Positions 54,392 to 64,000 of a DNA stretch of 64,000 bases are shown in pieces. The translations under genes were made by a program, and so were the position numbers. Each line of letters opens with the position of its first letter. Position 1 is the stretch's first letter. Origin of the DNA: Botryococcus braunii. Taxonomy: Eukaryota; Chlorophyta; Trebouxiophyceae. The notes beneath the pieces are model-generated. The model did not search any database. It saw only the letters and a program-made list of their open reading frames with translations, and had not been told where the DNA came from. The DNA is taken from the NCBI GenBank assembly GCA_002005505.1, contig KV908589.1, positions 62,001-126,000 on the forward strand, in the 5' to 3' direction.

Positions 54392-56052
54392 GAGAGCTGT
54401 GAGCGAGTGGGGCTGACAGAATGTGACACTGAGTCACAGGGACCAGGGGAAGTGCAGGACAGGGGTCAGAATCACGAGAGACCTGCATCACATGTGAGCG
54501 ATGAGAGGGGGACAGTCTCTGATCAGACTGAAAATGGTCCAAGTGAGCTGAGTTGTTTGGGTGGGACCTGTACAGTGCCTGAGAGTGATGTTAGAGATGC
54601 ATCATGTGAGACGAGCTGCACAGTCCAATTCCATGAAGCCCAGGTACAATGTGGTGCCAGCCACACAAATGGGGGCTATGCCTGTGAGCGCGTAGCTGGG
54701 CCAGCGTCCCAGCGCACATGTGTAGTGGGTGGAAGAAAGAGAGAGAGAGAGGCACTAGCTCAGTGCACAGAAGGAGCAGCCACACAAATCCTGTAGGGTG
54801 CTCAGACTGCTTGTGAGAGAACTGACGAGACCGCCACTCGCCAGACATGTGAGTGTGCGAATGAGGAGGTGAATCGGAAGCTCAGACAATGTGTGATTAC
54901 CCCAGACTACAAGAACTTTCCGAGAGATACCTGTGTCTGGGAGAATGATGTAAGCGTGCGGAGCAGTAAGCTTGAAAAGGCAAACTGCGAGTCGAAAAGA
55001 GAGAGAGAGCAGAGAAGGAAATCTGAAACTGCTCAGGCCATTCCAACGTGCAGTACGGCGACAGTCAGTGGAAGAATAGTGGGTGAGAGAGAGAATGAGA
55101 GCAGCACTGCTGAGAGCCAGGGAGAAAAGGGGAAGCATACTGGGGTGCGTTTCAGCAAAATAAGCGTGCCCTCAAGCTTGAGAGAGGCACACCAGTCTCC
55201 CCAGTGGGAATACTGGAAGGCTGCCATGCAGGAAGAGGAGAATTCTTTGGATGCCCACGAGGTGATGGAGTATGTCCCTAGGCCTCGTGGTCATAAAGTG
55301 ATTCTAGTTCACTGGATTTTCTCAGTGAAAATGGATGCTCATGGTAATGTGTTAAGGTTCAAGGCAAGGCTAGTGGCTCAGGGATGCAGGCAAATCCCTG
55401 GTGTAGATGTCATGGAGGTATTTGCACCAACTAGCAGTTATGGGTCTAGAAGAGCATTGCTATCAGTGGCTGCACAAGAGGGTCTTGAGATCCACCAAGT
55501 GGATGTCAAAACAGCATTCTTGAATGGTGAATTGGAAGAGGAAGTGTATGTCACACAACCTCCTGGGTTTGAGAATGGGGATGGCAACACTGTGTGTCGC
55601 TTGAAGAAGGCTTTGTATGGGCTGAAACAAGCACCCAGGGCATGGCATAAGACCCTGAATGAGAAGCTGCATACCATGGGATATGAGGTGTGTAAGAGTG
55701 ATGCTGGTGTCTATGTGAAGTGCTCAGTAGATGGAGGAAAGTCTTTTGTGCTAATCTATGTAGATGATCTGCTGATAGTTTCCAAGGGCATGGGAGAGAT
55801 TGAGAGAGTGAAAGGGTTGCTCAAGCAAGAATTCACAATTCATGATTTGGGAGAGGTGAAGGATTTCTTGGGCTGCCAAGTGATGAGAGAGAGGGATAAA
55901 GGCCTCATTTCATTGAGCTGCATCCCTAAGATTGATGCTCTAGTAGAGAAATTTGGGCTGGATCTGGAGTCTTTGGGGCCTGACACTCCAATGACTAAAG
56001 ATTTTGTAGCCACCCAGAGGCCTATGTCTAAAGACAACAGTGACAGTATTGG
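54392..56052 (+). pseudogene. Cop-D linker and RT, truncated by Gyp-4
   Basis: The linker resumes with a cysteine-containing region (ELSCLGGTCTVP) and reads to a TAG near 54794. From about 54869 it contains the motif CVITPDYKNFPRDTCVWE, then a basic/acidic segment, and RT from GVRFSKISVPSSL: VHWIFSVKMDAHG, QVDVKTAFLNGELEE, ALYGLKQAPRAWHK and LIYVDDLLIVS (near 55757). It is closest to Cop-G. At 56052 it breaks after DSIG, where Cop-G continues into ELVGSLLYIANTTRPD. RNase H is lost from the window. Confidence 0.9.
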
Positions 56053-56349
56053 TGATACAGTAGAAACGGCCAAAGGATGCGGGAACAATGGTTACAACTT
56101 GTTTGGGCTCCACCTCAGTACCCGTCCAGTCCGGCCCGGTCCTTCCTCTGCCAAAGCCTTATTCTATCCTGTTCTAAGTGTCCCTGTCTCCATCGCCAAT
56201 GCGCCTTGTCAAGTAAGGGGTCACTCCCTTGGCGCGTGAAGCAGCCACTTCTTGGCGTGGAGGACCATAACTCACGAAGGGACCTTTATGGAGGTCCAAA
56301 GCCTCGTGGTCCGGTCATTTTCCTATAACACGCGACTATTCCTGTTACA
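56053..56349 (-). repeat. Gyp-4 3' LTR (297 bp, inferred)
   Basis: On the element strand it starts TGTAACAGG right after a purine tract AAGGGGGGGAGGG (56350-56362) and ends CTGTATCA where Cop-D RT begins. Canonical TG...CA ends. No second LTR is in the window to confirm it. Confidence 0.72.
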
Positions 56350-56938
56350 CCCTCCCCCCCTTAGCTTGGACGTCACGGCCAAGAGGGAGACTCACTCTAA
56401 ACAACTACACTACGCACCTAACACACTTGGCAGAGGTACGGTCCTGTCACGTCCTGTCCGCGGGTACTAGTCTGGCGTCCCCAGCCCAATGCCAGACCCC
56501 TGTCCTGTCCTGTCTTGTCCAGCCCTGTCCGTCTAACAATGTAAAGTCTGTCCCGTCCATACATGAATTCGCCCGTCCTGTCCAATAGGAATTCTACCCA
56601 ACGGCAGTGGGCCACCCATCTACGTCGGGCGTTACGCTACAGCGCGAGCTAGCACGGATGTCGCGACATTACATGATTGACGTCCGAAACCTGACAAGGG
56701 TGAGCAGTCAGCACCGCACGCACCCGAGGTAGACGACACCCTACCTCGACGAGTCCTGTCCAGGGTGAGCGGTCATCACCGCTTGCACCCGAGGTAGACA
56801 TTCTACCCCGCTTACGTCCTATTCATCCGAGTGCGCTCTAGTACTGGGATACCCCCAGGGTACACTCTAAGGGCCAAGCTTAGAGCTTCCAAGGTGGCCC
56901 AAGGACGCACCGAGGGGCCGACCCGACCTGCCAGAGCA
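56350..56938 (-). other. Gyp-4 3' untranslated region and polypurine tract
   Basis: No gene. Contains a diverged duplication around AGGGTGAGC(A/G)GTCA(G/T)CACCGC...ACCCGAGGTAGAC (about 56698-56735 and 56762-56800) and a CTGTCC-rich tract near 56450-56580. The purine tract adjoins the LTR. Confidence 0.7.
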
Positions 56939-59900
56939 CTAAGCGCGCCTAGCGCGCTTCCGCTGCTTCTCAGCATTTTTACCACGTCCTTTACGTTTCT
57001 TGTCCACCTTTTCTTTTTGTTCCGGCCTGTGCTCCGTGGTTAAATCCCAGTACCGCTGTAACGCCTCCCTGGCGTGTTCTAAGTTATCCTCTGGCTCCCA
57101 AGTATTATGAATATCCTGATACCCGGTCCACTTTACAAGATATTCTCGCGCAGTTTTTCGACCTCGTAACTTTCGTTCCCTATGAGCTAGCACAGCCTCG
57201 ACCTCATACTCCTCTTCTCCATCAATAATCTCAGGTAGAGGAGGAGGTTGTACCGTCCCACCTTCCTTATAAGGCTTAAGCATAGAAACATGGAAGACAT
57301 CATGAACCCTCAGAGTTTTTGGAAGCCTAATTCTGAAAGCTACCGATGATACCTCCTGGACGATGGGAAAAGGCCCAATAAACCGAGGTAAGAGTTTTCT
57401 TGTCCGAGTATGCTTGAATTTCAGATTCTTTGTTGAGAGGAGGACAGGTTGGCCTATTTTTAAAATAGGAGCATCTTTTCTCCTCGCGTCCGCATATGCC
57501 TTCATGCGGTCCTGCGCAGCTTTGAGACATGTCCGCGCTCTTTCTAGATCCCATCTCATCCTTCGTACAAACTCTGCTGCTGCTAGTACACACTCACGTA
57601 CAGAAGATGTCACACCTTCATAGACTTCCTGGAAGGGAATCGTGGGATCCTGACCGAAGGTCAATCTAAAGGGAGTAGTGTTGATTGATTGCTGAAAAGT
57701 GTTGTTGTAAGAAAATTCAGCCTCACACAAATGTTTATCCCAGTCGTTGTGTCTTCCAGTGACGTAATGACGCAAGTAGTCCTCCAAGATCCTATTAATT
57801 CGTTCCGTTGACCGTCGGTCTGCGGATGAAACGCTGTAGATAGCGCAGAACGACAACCGGCCAACCGAAAGAGCTCTTGACAGAAGCGACCCACCCATCT
57901 AGGATCTCTGTCTGACACAATGTGAGTGGGAAACCCATGCAAGGTGAAGACACGGGTCCGCAACAGTTGAGCTATCACTTCTGCACTTGCGTCAGTGGTC
58001 GTCGGAGCAAAGTGCGCATACTTTGACAACCTATCAACAGCAACCCAGATAGCGTCATACCCTTCCTTAGTTCTTGGCAGTCCAGTGATTAGGTCCATAG
58101 ACATTGATTGCCACTTTCTGTCAGGTATTTCTAGAGGGTGTAGTAACCCTACAAGAAAGTGTGCTGGGGCTTTGACACGTTGACACGAGTCACATTGGGC
58201 CACAAAGTCAGCCCCATCTGAGGCCATCCCTGGCCACCACCACGAACGTTGCACTAATTCGAGGGTCCTGTCCCTGCCTGGATGACCAACTATAGGTGGT
58301 CCATGCAAATTTTCCAGGATTTCTCTACGAAGGTTACGTTCGTCACCGTCAGAACTCATAAGGTGGGAGGGAACGTAAATGCGCGCACCGCGCTTCCACA
58401 AGCCACTATGGAAGCTTAACTTGCGGCGATTTTGTTTACGATGGAGCCAATCATCTATCTCATATGCCTCACTTAAAACCCTTCCCCATCCCCTCAACCC
58501 GTCCATCGGCGTGGGTAGGGTGGTGGAGTCTGCAGCCTCCCCAACCCCCATCGCTCCTACTCCGACAGGGGGAGAGTGCTCCCCCAGGGGCCCTGCCCTA
58601 GCCTGAACCGACGCCTGAACCCCAGCCTGGGCCCGAGCTAGGGCTCGGACGTGGGCCCCGGCTAAGTGAGGACTCCTAGACAATGGGTCAGCAGGGTTAG
58701 TGGATCCCGGTGCATATTCCCATTGGATGTCGAATAACTGTAGAAACTCCGCCCAGCGCGCCCGTCTGGGTGAGAGTAGGGTTTGGGTTTGCAAAAAACT
58801 ATTCGCGCGATGGTCCGTAACAACTGTGAAAGTTTGCCCTAATAAGTAACACCTCCACTCCTTGAGGGCATACAACACACCTGCAAGCTCTTTCTCAGTT
58901 GTGGAATAATTGCGTTCGGCATTACTAAGCTTTTTACTGAAGTATGCTACAGGTGTACCTTCTTGCAATAGTACTGCACCCACCCCATAGTCACTGGCAT
59001 CTGAGATCACTTTGAAAGGCTTGCTACTGTCTGGGAGTGCTAGTACAGGAGCATTGGACAAAGTTTCTTTTAAACTTTGAAACGCGTGCTCTTCAGCTTC
59101 TCCCCACGTCCAAGGAACTTTGCCAGTGAGCCGGGTTAAGGGGGCCGCAAGCGTACTGTAACCCGGGACGAACTTGCGGAAGTAGTTGGCTAGTCCCAAG
59201 AATTGTCGTACGTGCGTGCTCCCCGTGGGTGTTGGCCAGTCCACAATAGTCCGAACTTTGGCAGGGTCAACTTTGATGCCGTCGCGCCCCACGAAATGTC
59301 CCAAATACCGCAACTCGTCAGCAAAAAACTCACACTTGGATAATTTTGCATAAAGTTTTTCCTCTCTCAGCCGAGTAAGGATGCGAGTTAAGTGCTCTAA
59401 GTGCTGTTCCCTGGACTTGCTGTATACCAACAAATCATCTAGGTAAACCACAACAAAACCCTCTCGAATAAAATCATGAAACACACTGTTCATCAGTCTC
59501 TGAAACGTGGAGGGAGCATTCGTGAGACGAAAAGGAAGCACCAAAAATTCAAATGAACCTAAGGGTGTTCAAAAAGCGGTTTTGGGAACATCAGATTCAT
59601 GTGATCGCACTTGATGGTAACCTGACAAGAGATCAAAAGAGGTAAAGAACTTTGAACCCTGCAGCTTGTCCAGAAGATCGTCTATCCGTGGCAACGGATA
59701 TTTGTCCTTCCTTGTTAAGTTATTAACTGCCCTGTAATCTATAACCATTCGGAATGTTCCGTCTTTTTTTCTCACAAACAATATGGGGCTACCATACGGT
59801 GATGCACTCGGCCTGATGAAACCCTGTGCCAGTAATTCCTCAACCTGCCTCCGACACTCCGCCACTTCTGGTTCAGCCAACCTATAAGTGGGGCGACAGG

Positions 59901-60837
59901 GCGGCGTATGGCCGGGTGTCATAGGTATAGTGTGCAAGATGCCCCTGTCTGGAGGTAAATCTGGCAATTTCTCTGGAAAAACATCCAAAAACTCTAACAA
60001 CAATTGCTTCAAGTCCTGTGGCTTGTCTTTCATACCCTCAATAACACGCCGGGAGTTTTCGTTTAAATTTAGGCCGGTGGCTCCGCTGTCTTCGTCCCAA
60101 GGATTATCCCCCTCTGTAGTTGCCACTGCAACCCTATGGAGATAGTGTGTTGCACAAACTGAGTCCTGTCCACTCCTTGCCTCTCGCACAACCCCCCAAA
60201 ACCCTGGACAACCCTTTCGCATAGCCCGCCTAGCTTGACCCTCACTTATAACATTCACTTTTTGCGCCGGTAAGGTACCTCTTTCACTAGGGGGCAGCGG
60301 GTTGAGGAGTGTAATGTAGTGTGAGGAATGAGGCGGTTTAAGATGAACTGCGCCATGATTGTAGTCAATTAACGCTTTTCTTTCTTTCAGAAAATCCTCA
60401 CCAAGGATTAAGTCCACCCCATCCAACAGAGTTTCGCAGACAATGAAATCCCTCTGTTCCACATATGTTTGAGATAAGTGCACCCTGAGCTTAGCTGTCC
60501 CCGCCGAGCGCATGGTCTGCCCATCTGCAAGCTGGACATCCACACACTTCTTTGACAGCCTCACTCCGAGAGTAGCTAGGAAGTCATGTCTGACGAACGA
60601 GTGCGTCGCCCCGGTATCGACTAAAGCGACGCCCTTCACACCAGTACAGTTAACATGAAAAAGCATTGCTAAATGCCTATTTGGAAAAGCGAGAGCAAAA
60701 GATACGCTAAATTTGGGTCCGGCATGGTAAACTACATAGGAGTAGGGGACATCAGGTCCCTTGGTACCTTGCAGGATAACTCGCATGCCTTTTAGCCATG
60801 GGTACACTGCCTTGGATTTCGCCACTTTACTACCCAT
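56939..60837 (-). pseudogene. Gyp-4 Pol: protease-RT-RNase H-integrase-chromodomain, two lesions
   Basis: Pol reads from ATG 60837 ([14 protein letters not shown]). Protease [10 protein letters not shown] is near 60620. RT opens with [16 protein letters not shown] [15 protein letters not shown], and a TGA at 59569-59571 replaces the arginine of PKTAFRTPLG. The frame then continues with YLDDLLVYS near 59435, RNase H (VISDASDYGVG; VVTDHRANSF), the integrase zinc region (HPGRDRTLELV ... CDSCQRVKA), and core motifs MDLITGLP and VSDRDPRW. At HPQTDGQ (near 57815) a one-base frameshift occurs and the next frame continues ERINRILEDYLRHY through to KLLPRFIGPF. A chromodomain (EYEVEAVLAHRERK, YLVKWTGY, HNTWEPEDNL) lies near 57045-57215, with a basic tail. 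All integrase domains are present, unlike Gyp-1/2/3. Confidence 0.92.
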
Positions 60838-60899
60838 TAGAAAACAAGCACTTAAATGTTTATTTGCTTGTTGCTCACGAGCGAAAGTGGATAAGGTGT

Positions 60900-61591
60900 T
60901 GTTAGGTTATGGGCTTGGCGTATTCCTGTGCAGTGGCGGCACGGAGGGTGTGAGTCAAAGTTCGCTCTACTGTGTGACGAAGAGTAGAGTCTAGAACATG
61001 AACAATCAAGGACTGATTGGGCAACTTTAAGGAAACACCCGGAGTGCTTGTGAAGTCCCAAACAAGTCTATTACAATTGCTCACTTGCTCTCTCTTAACA
61101 ACGGAATTTAAACTATCCTAACTGGTACGTACTCAGAAAGGATCAATCTCATTGTCCGATGATAAGATAGCCAAGCACATACACATAACATGAAATATTA
61201 AGGTCAACAAAGCCTCAAATCTCCCTATCTATTCACCATCACGTTACCTGTGCAGTGGCGGCACGGAGGGTGTGAGTCAAAGTTCGCTCTACTGTGTGAC
61301 GAAGAGTAGAGTCTAGAACATGAACAATCAAGGACTGATTGGGCAACTTTAAGGAAACACCCGGAGTGCTTGTGAAGTCCCAAACAAGTGCCTTGCCTCT
61401 CCGTGCTAGCACCACTACCTTCCTGCACTAAACGTGTCTGTAACTTGCGTTATCTTTATCTTCGTTCAAATTGTTCCTAACCGCTAAGTCTTTGTAGTTT
61501 CGCCCATATTAGTCATTTATTATTGTCACTGACGGAATAGCCACTATTACTCCACTGAGGGAAAGGCATAAATAACTCATCCAATACAACA
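60900..61591 (-). repeat. Cop-G 3' LTR (692 bp) with internal repeat
   Basis: On the element strand it starts TGTTGTATTGG at 61591 and ends CCTAACA at 60900. The 142-bp blocks are 61248-61389 (first, followed by GTAACG) and 60926-61067 (second, followed by GAATACGCC). The purine tract lies at 61592-61607. Confidence 0.93.
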
Positions 61592-61609
61592 CTTCCCCTT
61601 GCCTTTTCC

Positions 61610-64000
61610 TCACCAGAACTTGGCAAGACCCAGTGAGTTTCTATGACCCTGAAACACTAATTTTACTAGAGGTTTAGTGAAGATGTCAGCCACATTTCTG
61701 GCAGACTGAATGTATTTGAAGTCAACCTGCCCCTTTGCAATAGCTTCACGAGCAAAGTGACAGCTGATTGCAATGTGTTTGGTATGTTTAGAATACACTG
61801 GATTCCTGAGATGGTTGATGCACCCTTGGTTATCACAATGTATCTTCACTATCCAGGGTAACACACCAATTTCCTCTAGGAATCCCCTCAGCCAATTAGC
61901 TTCCTTCACAACAGCACTTGCTGCCATGAATTCTGCTTCTACTGTGGAAGTAGCCACAGCAGATTGCTTTTTACTTCCCCACACAACTGCTCCTCCAAAC
62001 ACAGTGAGAACGAAGCCGGTGGTGGAGAAACGGTGGTCTTGATCCCCACCGTAATCAGCATCAACATATCCCTCCAACTCTGTTTCTTTTCCACCAAGGA
62101 TCAGAACCAGGTCTCGGGTTCCCTTAAGATATTTCAACACACGGATTGCCTCATTCCAGTGTGCTGTTGTGGGTGACATCCTGTACCTCGACAGAACTCC
62201 TACAGCCTGGGATATATCAGGACGAGTGGTGTTAGCTATGTAGAGTAGTGACCCTACTAACTCACAGTATCGATGACCAGGAGGCAGAACACTCCCAGCA
62301 CCAATACTATCACTCCCATCCTTAGGTGCAGGCATCTGAGACATTACAAAATCTTTTGTCATTGGGGTATCGGGCCCAACTGACTCAAGATCAAGACCAA
62401 ACTTCTCCACAAGTGCATCTATCTTAGGAATGCAACTCAGGGAGATTAACCCCTTCTCTCTATCTCTCATGACTTGACAACCTAAGAAATCCTTCACTTC
62501 CCCTAAATCGTGGATAGTGAATTCTTTCTTGAGAAGCTCTTTCACTCTCTCCACCTCTGACATGCTCTTGGATACAATCAAGAGATCATCTACATAAATT
62601 AGCACATAGGATTTACCCCCATCTTCAGTGCATCTCACATAAACTCCAGCATCACTCTTGCACACCTCATACCCCATGACTTCAAGTTTGTCATTCAGGG
62701 TTTTATGCCAGGCCCGTGGGGCCTGCTTTAGGCCATACAGTGCCTTTTTGAGTCGACACACGGTATTGCGATCACCATTCTCAAATCCAGGAGGTTGCGT
62801 TACATACACTTCTTCCTCCAGCTCACCATTGAGAAAAGCTGTCTTAACATCTACCTGGTGAATCTCATAACCTTCCCTAGCAGCCACAGCTAGCAAGGTT
62901 CTCCTAGCTCCATAGCTGCTGGTGGGTGCAAAGACCTCCATGACATCTACTCCAGGAATTTGTCGACAACCCTGAGCAACCAATCTTGCCTTGAATCTCA
63001 ACACATTGCCATGTGCATCCATTTTCACTGAGAAAATCCAGTGAACTGGTATTACCTTATGCCCATGAGGTCTGGGAACATATTCCATAACCTCATGGGT
63101 GTCTAATGAATTCTGCTCTTCTTGCATCGCAGCCTTCCAGTATTCCCACTGAGGAGACATCTGAGCTTCTCTTAAATTAGAGGGAACATGGATTTTACCA
63201 AATCTAACCCCAGTGTGCTTCCCCTCCTCTCCCTTGCCCTTGGGAGAATCGTTGGTTGCACCCTCAGAACTTACTACTCTTCCACTGACACTCGCCGCAC
63301 TACAGCTAGCTTTTCTCTCAGTGGTATCAGGGCTTTCTCGCATGTTTCTCTCTCTCTTGGATTCGCACCTCGCACTGCTCAACTTGTTGCCTCGCACGCT
63401 CACATCTTCCTCCCAAACACAGGTACCTCCCGGGAAGCATCCATAGTCTGGAGGTTTCTCACATTGTCTGAGCTTCCGGTTCACCTCCACATCCACACTC
63501 TGACACATCCTCTCAAGCTCAGGCTCTTGAGGGCTCTCACAGGCAGAGGGAGGTAGGCTCTGGTCACCCCTTTTCTTCCCCTTCCTTTCTTGACTTGTAT
63601 GTCTCTGACTTTCACGTTGTGTCACAAGAGTCTGTGACCTCTCATCCCTGACATCCTTCTCCCAGACACAGGTACCTCTCAGGCTGCACTTGTAATTTGG
63701 TGGTACCACACATTGTCCGTGCACCTGATTCACCTCCTCTTCTCGGCTCTCACACAAGTACTGGGATGCTGACCCAGTACTGCTCGCACAGACATTTCTG
63801 GCTGATTCCGAGAGAGTGGAATGTCTCCTCTCAGGACTGTGGCTGTCACCACCTTCCCCTACCAGTTCATGCCACTGATGGGGAGAGCCAGATGTTTCCA
63901 CACAGGTCTCACCACTGACATGACACTCATTCACTGGACAGGACCCACCCGTGCAACTCAGCTCCCTGGGACCATTTGCAGTCATGACTGTGGCTGCCCC
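61610..64000 (-). CDS. Cop-G Pol: linker, RT, RNase H (partial, open)
   Basis: The frame is open from the window edge to the stop at 61610; 63985 is only the first in-window ATG. Counting from it, residues 1-260 form a serine- and cysteine-rich linker with two copies of a motif C-x4-PP(N/D)Y-x-C-x4-GTCVWE-x-DV at about 85-112 and 168-195. RT follows: VHWIFSVKMDAHG, QVDVKTAFLNGELEE, LKQAPRAWHK, LIYVDDLLIVS near 62580-62610, and ELVGSLLYIANTTRPD. RNase H has DADYGGDQDHRFSTTG, STVEAEF and ARNVADIFTKPL. No lesion is visible in about 790 codons. Gag, protease and integrase should lie to the right of the window, so it may be a functional copy. Confidence 0.92.
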   Translation of the reverse strand, partial: GAATVMTANGPRELSCTGGSCPVNECHVSGETCVETSGSPHQWHELVGEGGDSHSPERRHSTLSESARNVCASSTGSASQYLCESREEEVNQVHGQCVVPPNYKCSLRGTCVWEKDVRDERSQTLVTQRESQRHTSQERKGKKRGDQSLPPSACESPQEPELERMCQSVDVEVNRKLRQCEKPPDYGCFPGGTCVWEEDVSVRGNKLSSARCESKRERNMRESPDTTERKASCSAASVSGRVVSSEGATNDSPKGKGEEGKHTGVRFGKIHVPSNLREAQMSPQWEYWKAAMQEEQNSLDTHEVMEYVPRPHGHKVIPVHWIFSVKMDAHGNVLRFKARLVAQGCRQIPGVDVMEVFAPTSSYGARRTLLAVAAREGYEIHQVDVKTAFLNGELEEEVYVTQPPGFENGDRNTVCRLKKALYGLKQAPRAWHKTLNDKLEVMGYEVCKSDAGVYVRCTEDGGKSYVLIYVDDLLIVSKSMSEVERVKELLKKEFTIHDLGEVKDFLGCQVMRDREKGLISLSCIPKIDALVEKFGLDLESVGPDTPMTKDFVMSQMPAPKDGSDSIGAGSVLPPGHRYCELVGSLLYIANTTRPDISQAVGVLSRYRMSPTTAHWNEAIRVLKYLKGTRDLVLILGGKETELEGYVDADYGGDQDHRFSTTGFVLTVFGGAVVWGSKKQSAVATSTVEAEFMAASAVVKEANWLRGFLEEIGVLPWIVKIHCDNQGCINHLRNPVYSKHTKHIAISCHFAREAIAKGQVDFKYIQSARNVADIFTKPLVKLVFQGHRNSLGLAKFW

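Larger units (their letters stand above)
23199..56052 (+). mobile_element. Cop-D, Ty1/copia host element split by four insertions
   Basis: Its pieces are 23199-23813 and 37314-39330 (LTR, leader, extra ORF, Gag, protease), 46475-48119 (integrase and linker) and 54392-56052 (linker and RT). Between them lie Cop-E, Gyp-3 and Cop-F. It ends at 56052, where the Gyp-4 LTR begins inside RT. TSDs prove three insertions: CCTAT for Cop-E, CAGTG for Gyp-3, GAGAG for Cop-F. RNase H and the 3' LTR are not in the window. Confidence 0.9.
56053..60899 (-). mobile_element. Gyp-4, distinct Ty3/gypsy chromovirus, 5' part outside the window
   Basis: It belongs to a different family from Gyp-1/2/3. It has a 3' LTR at 56053-56349, a 3' untranslated region, and Pol with protease, RT, RNase H, integrase and chromodomain. 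Upstream it is cut by the Cop-G LTR at 60899/60900, so Gag and the 5' LTR would lie right of the window. ATTGG (56048-56052) is the predicted target duplication in Cop-D. Confidence 0.88.
60900..64000 (-). mobile_element. Cop-G, Ty1/copia element, 5' part outside the window
   Basis: It belongs to the same family as Cop-A, in inverted orientation. The 3' LTR is complete, and the polyprotein is open from the window edge to its stop. It lies in the 5' part of Gyp-4; GGTGT at 60895-60899 is one side of the expected target duplication. Confidence 0.92.

Noticed and set aside
56440..56590. CTGTCC-rich stretch as a possible regulatory array
   Set aside because: Irregular spacing within the Gyp-4 3' region; no more than low complexity can be shown.

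Overview
This is eukaryotic DNA made almost entirely of LTR retrotransposons inserted into one another. I recognise no host protein-coding gene, rRNA or convincing tRNA gene. Two superfamilies occur: Ty3/gypsy chromoviruses (integrase followed by a chromodomain) and Ty1/copia elements (protease-integrase-RT-RNase H order). Most copia primer-binding sites match the anticodon region of eukaryotic initiator tRNA-Met. Element types, GA microsatellites and codon usage suggest a large repeat-rich plant or streptophyte-alga genome. The exact organism is inference; a charophyte is my best guess.

I use local names. Left side: Gyp-1 (1-4672, +, 5' end outside the window) sits in the RT of Cop-A (4673-6414, +). 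After non-coding sequence with small repeats comes the 3' end of a LINE (about 7693-7775 and 15968-16440). It is split by Cop-B (7776-15962, - strand), a complete copia element with near-identical 1.06-kb LTRs, a 5-bp target duplication and an uninterrupted Gag-Pol frame. Then come unassigned sequence and a triplicated GA/GGGA microsatellite block (17267-18230).

Centre and right side (19004-64000) form one nest, up to four levels deep. Cop-C (19004-23198) is cut by Cop-D (23199-56052). Cop-D is itself cut by Cop-E (23814-37308), Gyp-3 (39331-46474, -), Cop-F (48120-54391) and Gyp-4 (from 56053, -). Cop-E carries Gyp-2 (24966-31220). Gyp-4 is cut by Cop-G (60900 to the window end, -). Most boundaries are fixed by 5-bp target-site duplications (TSDs) or by an empty-site paralogue elsewhere in the window. 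All elements except Cop-B and the visible part of Cop-G carry stops, frameshifts or deletions.

The most interesting pattern is in the copia LTRs. All five LTR families have a 96-147-bp block duplicated inside the LTR. Copy 1 always ends CAG|GT and copy 2 always ends CAG|G just before the LTR end. This is the arrangement of an intron whose removal leaves one block. Cop-F has LTRs lacking exactly one such unit (482 bp). Other notable points: an extra 174-codon ORF upstream of gag in Cop-D with a PPxY-like motif; a duplicated cysteine motif in the integrase-RT linker; two different integrase deletions in the three related gypsy copies; a compound inverted-repeat/hairpin insertion in Gyp-3; and a primer-binding-site hairpin in Cop-C.
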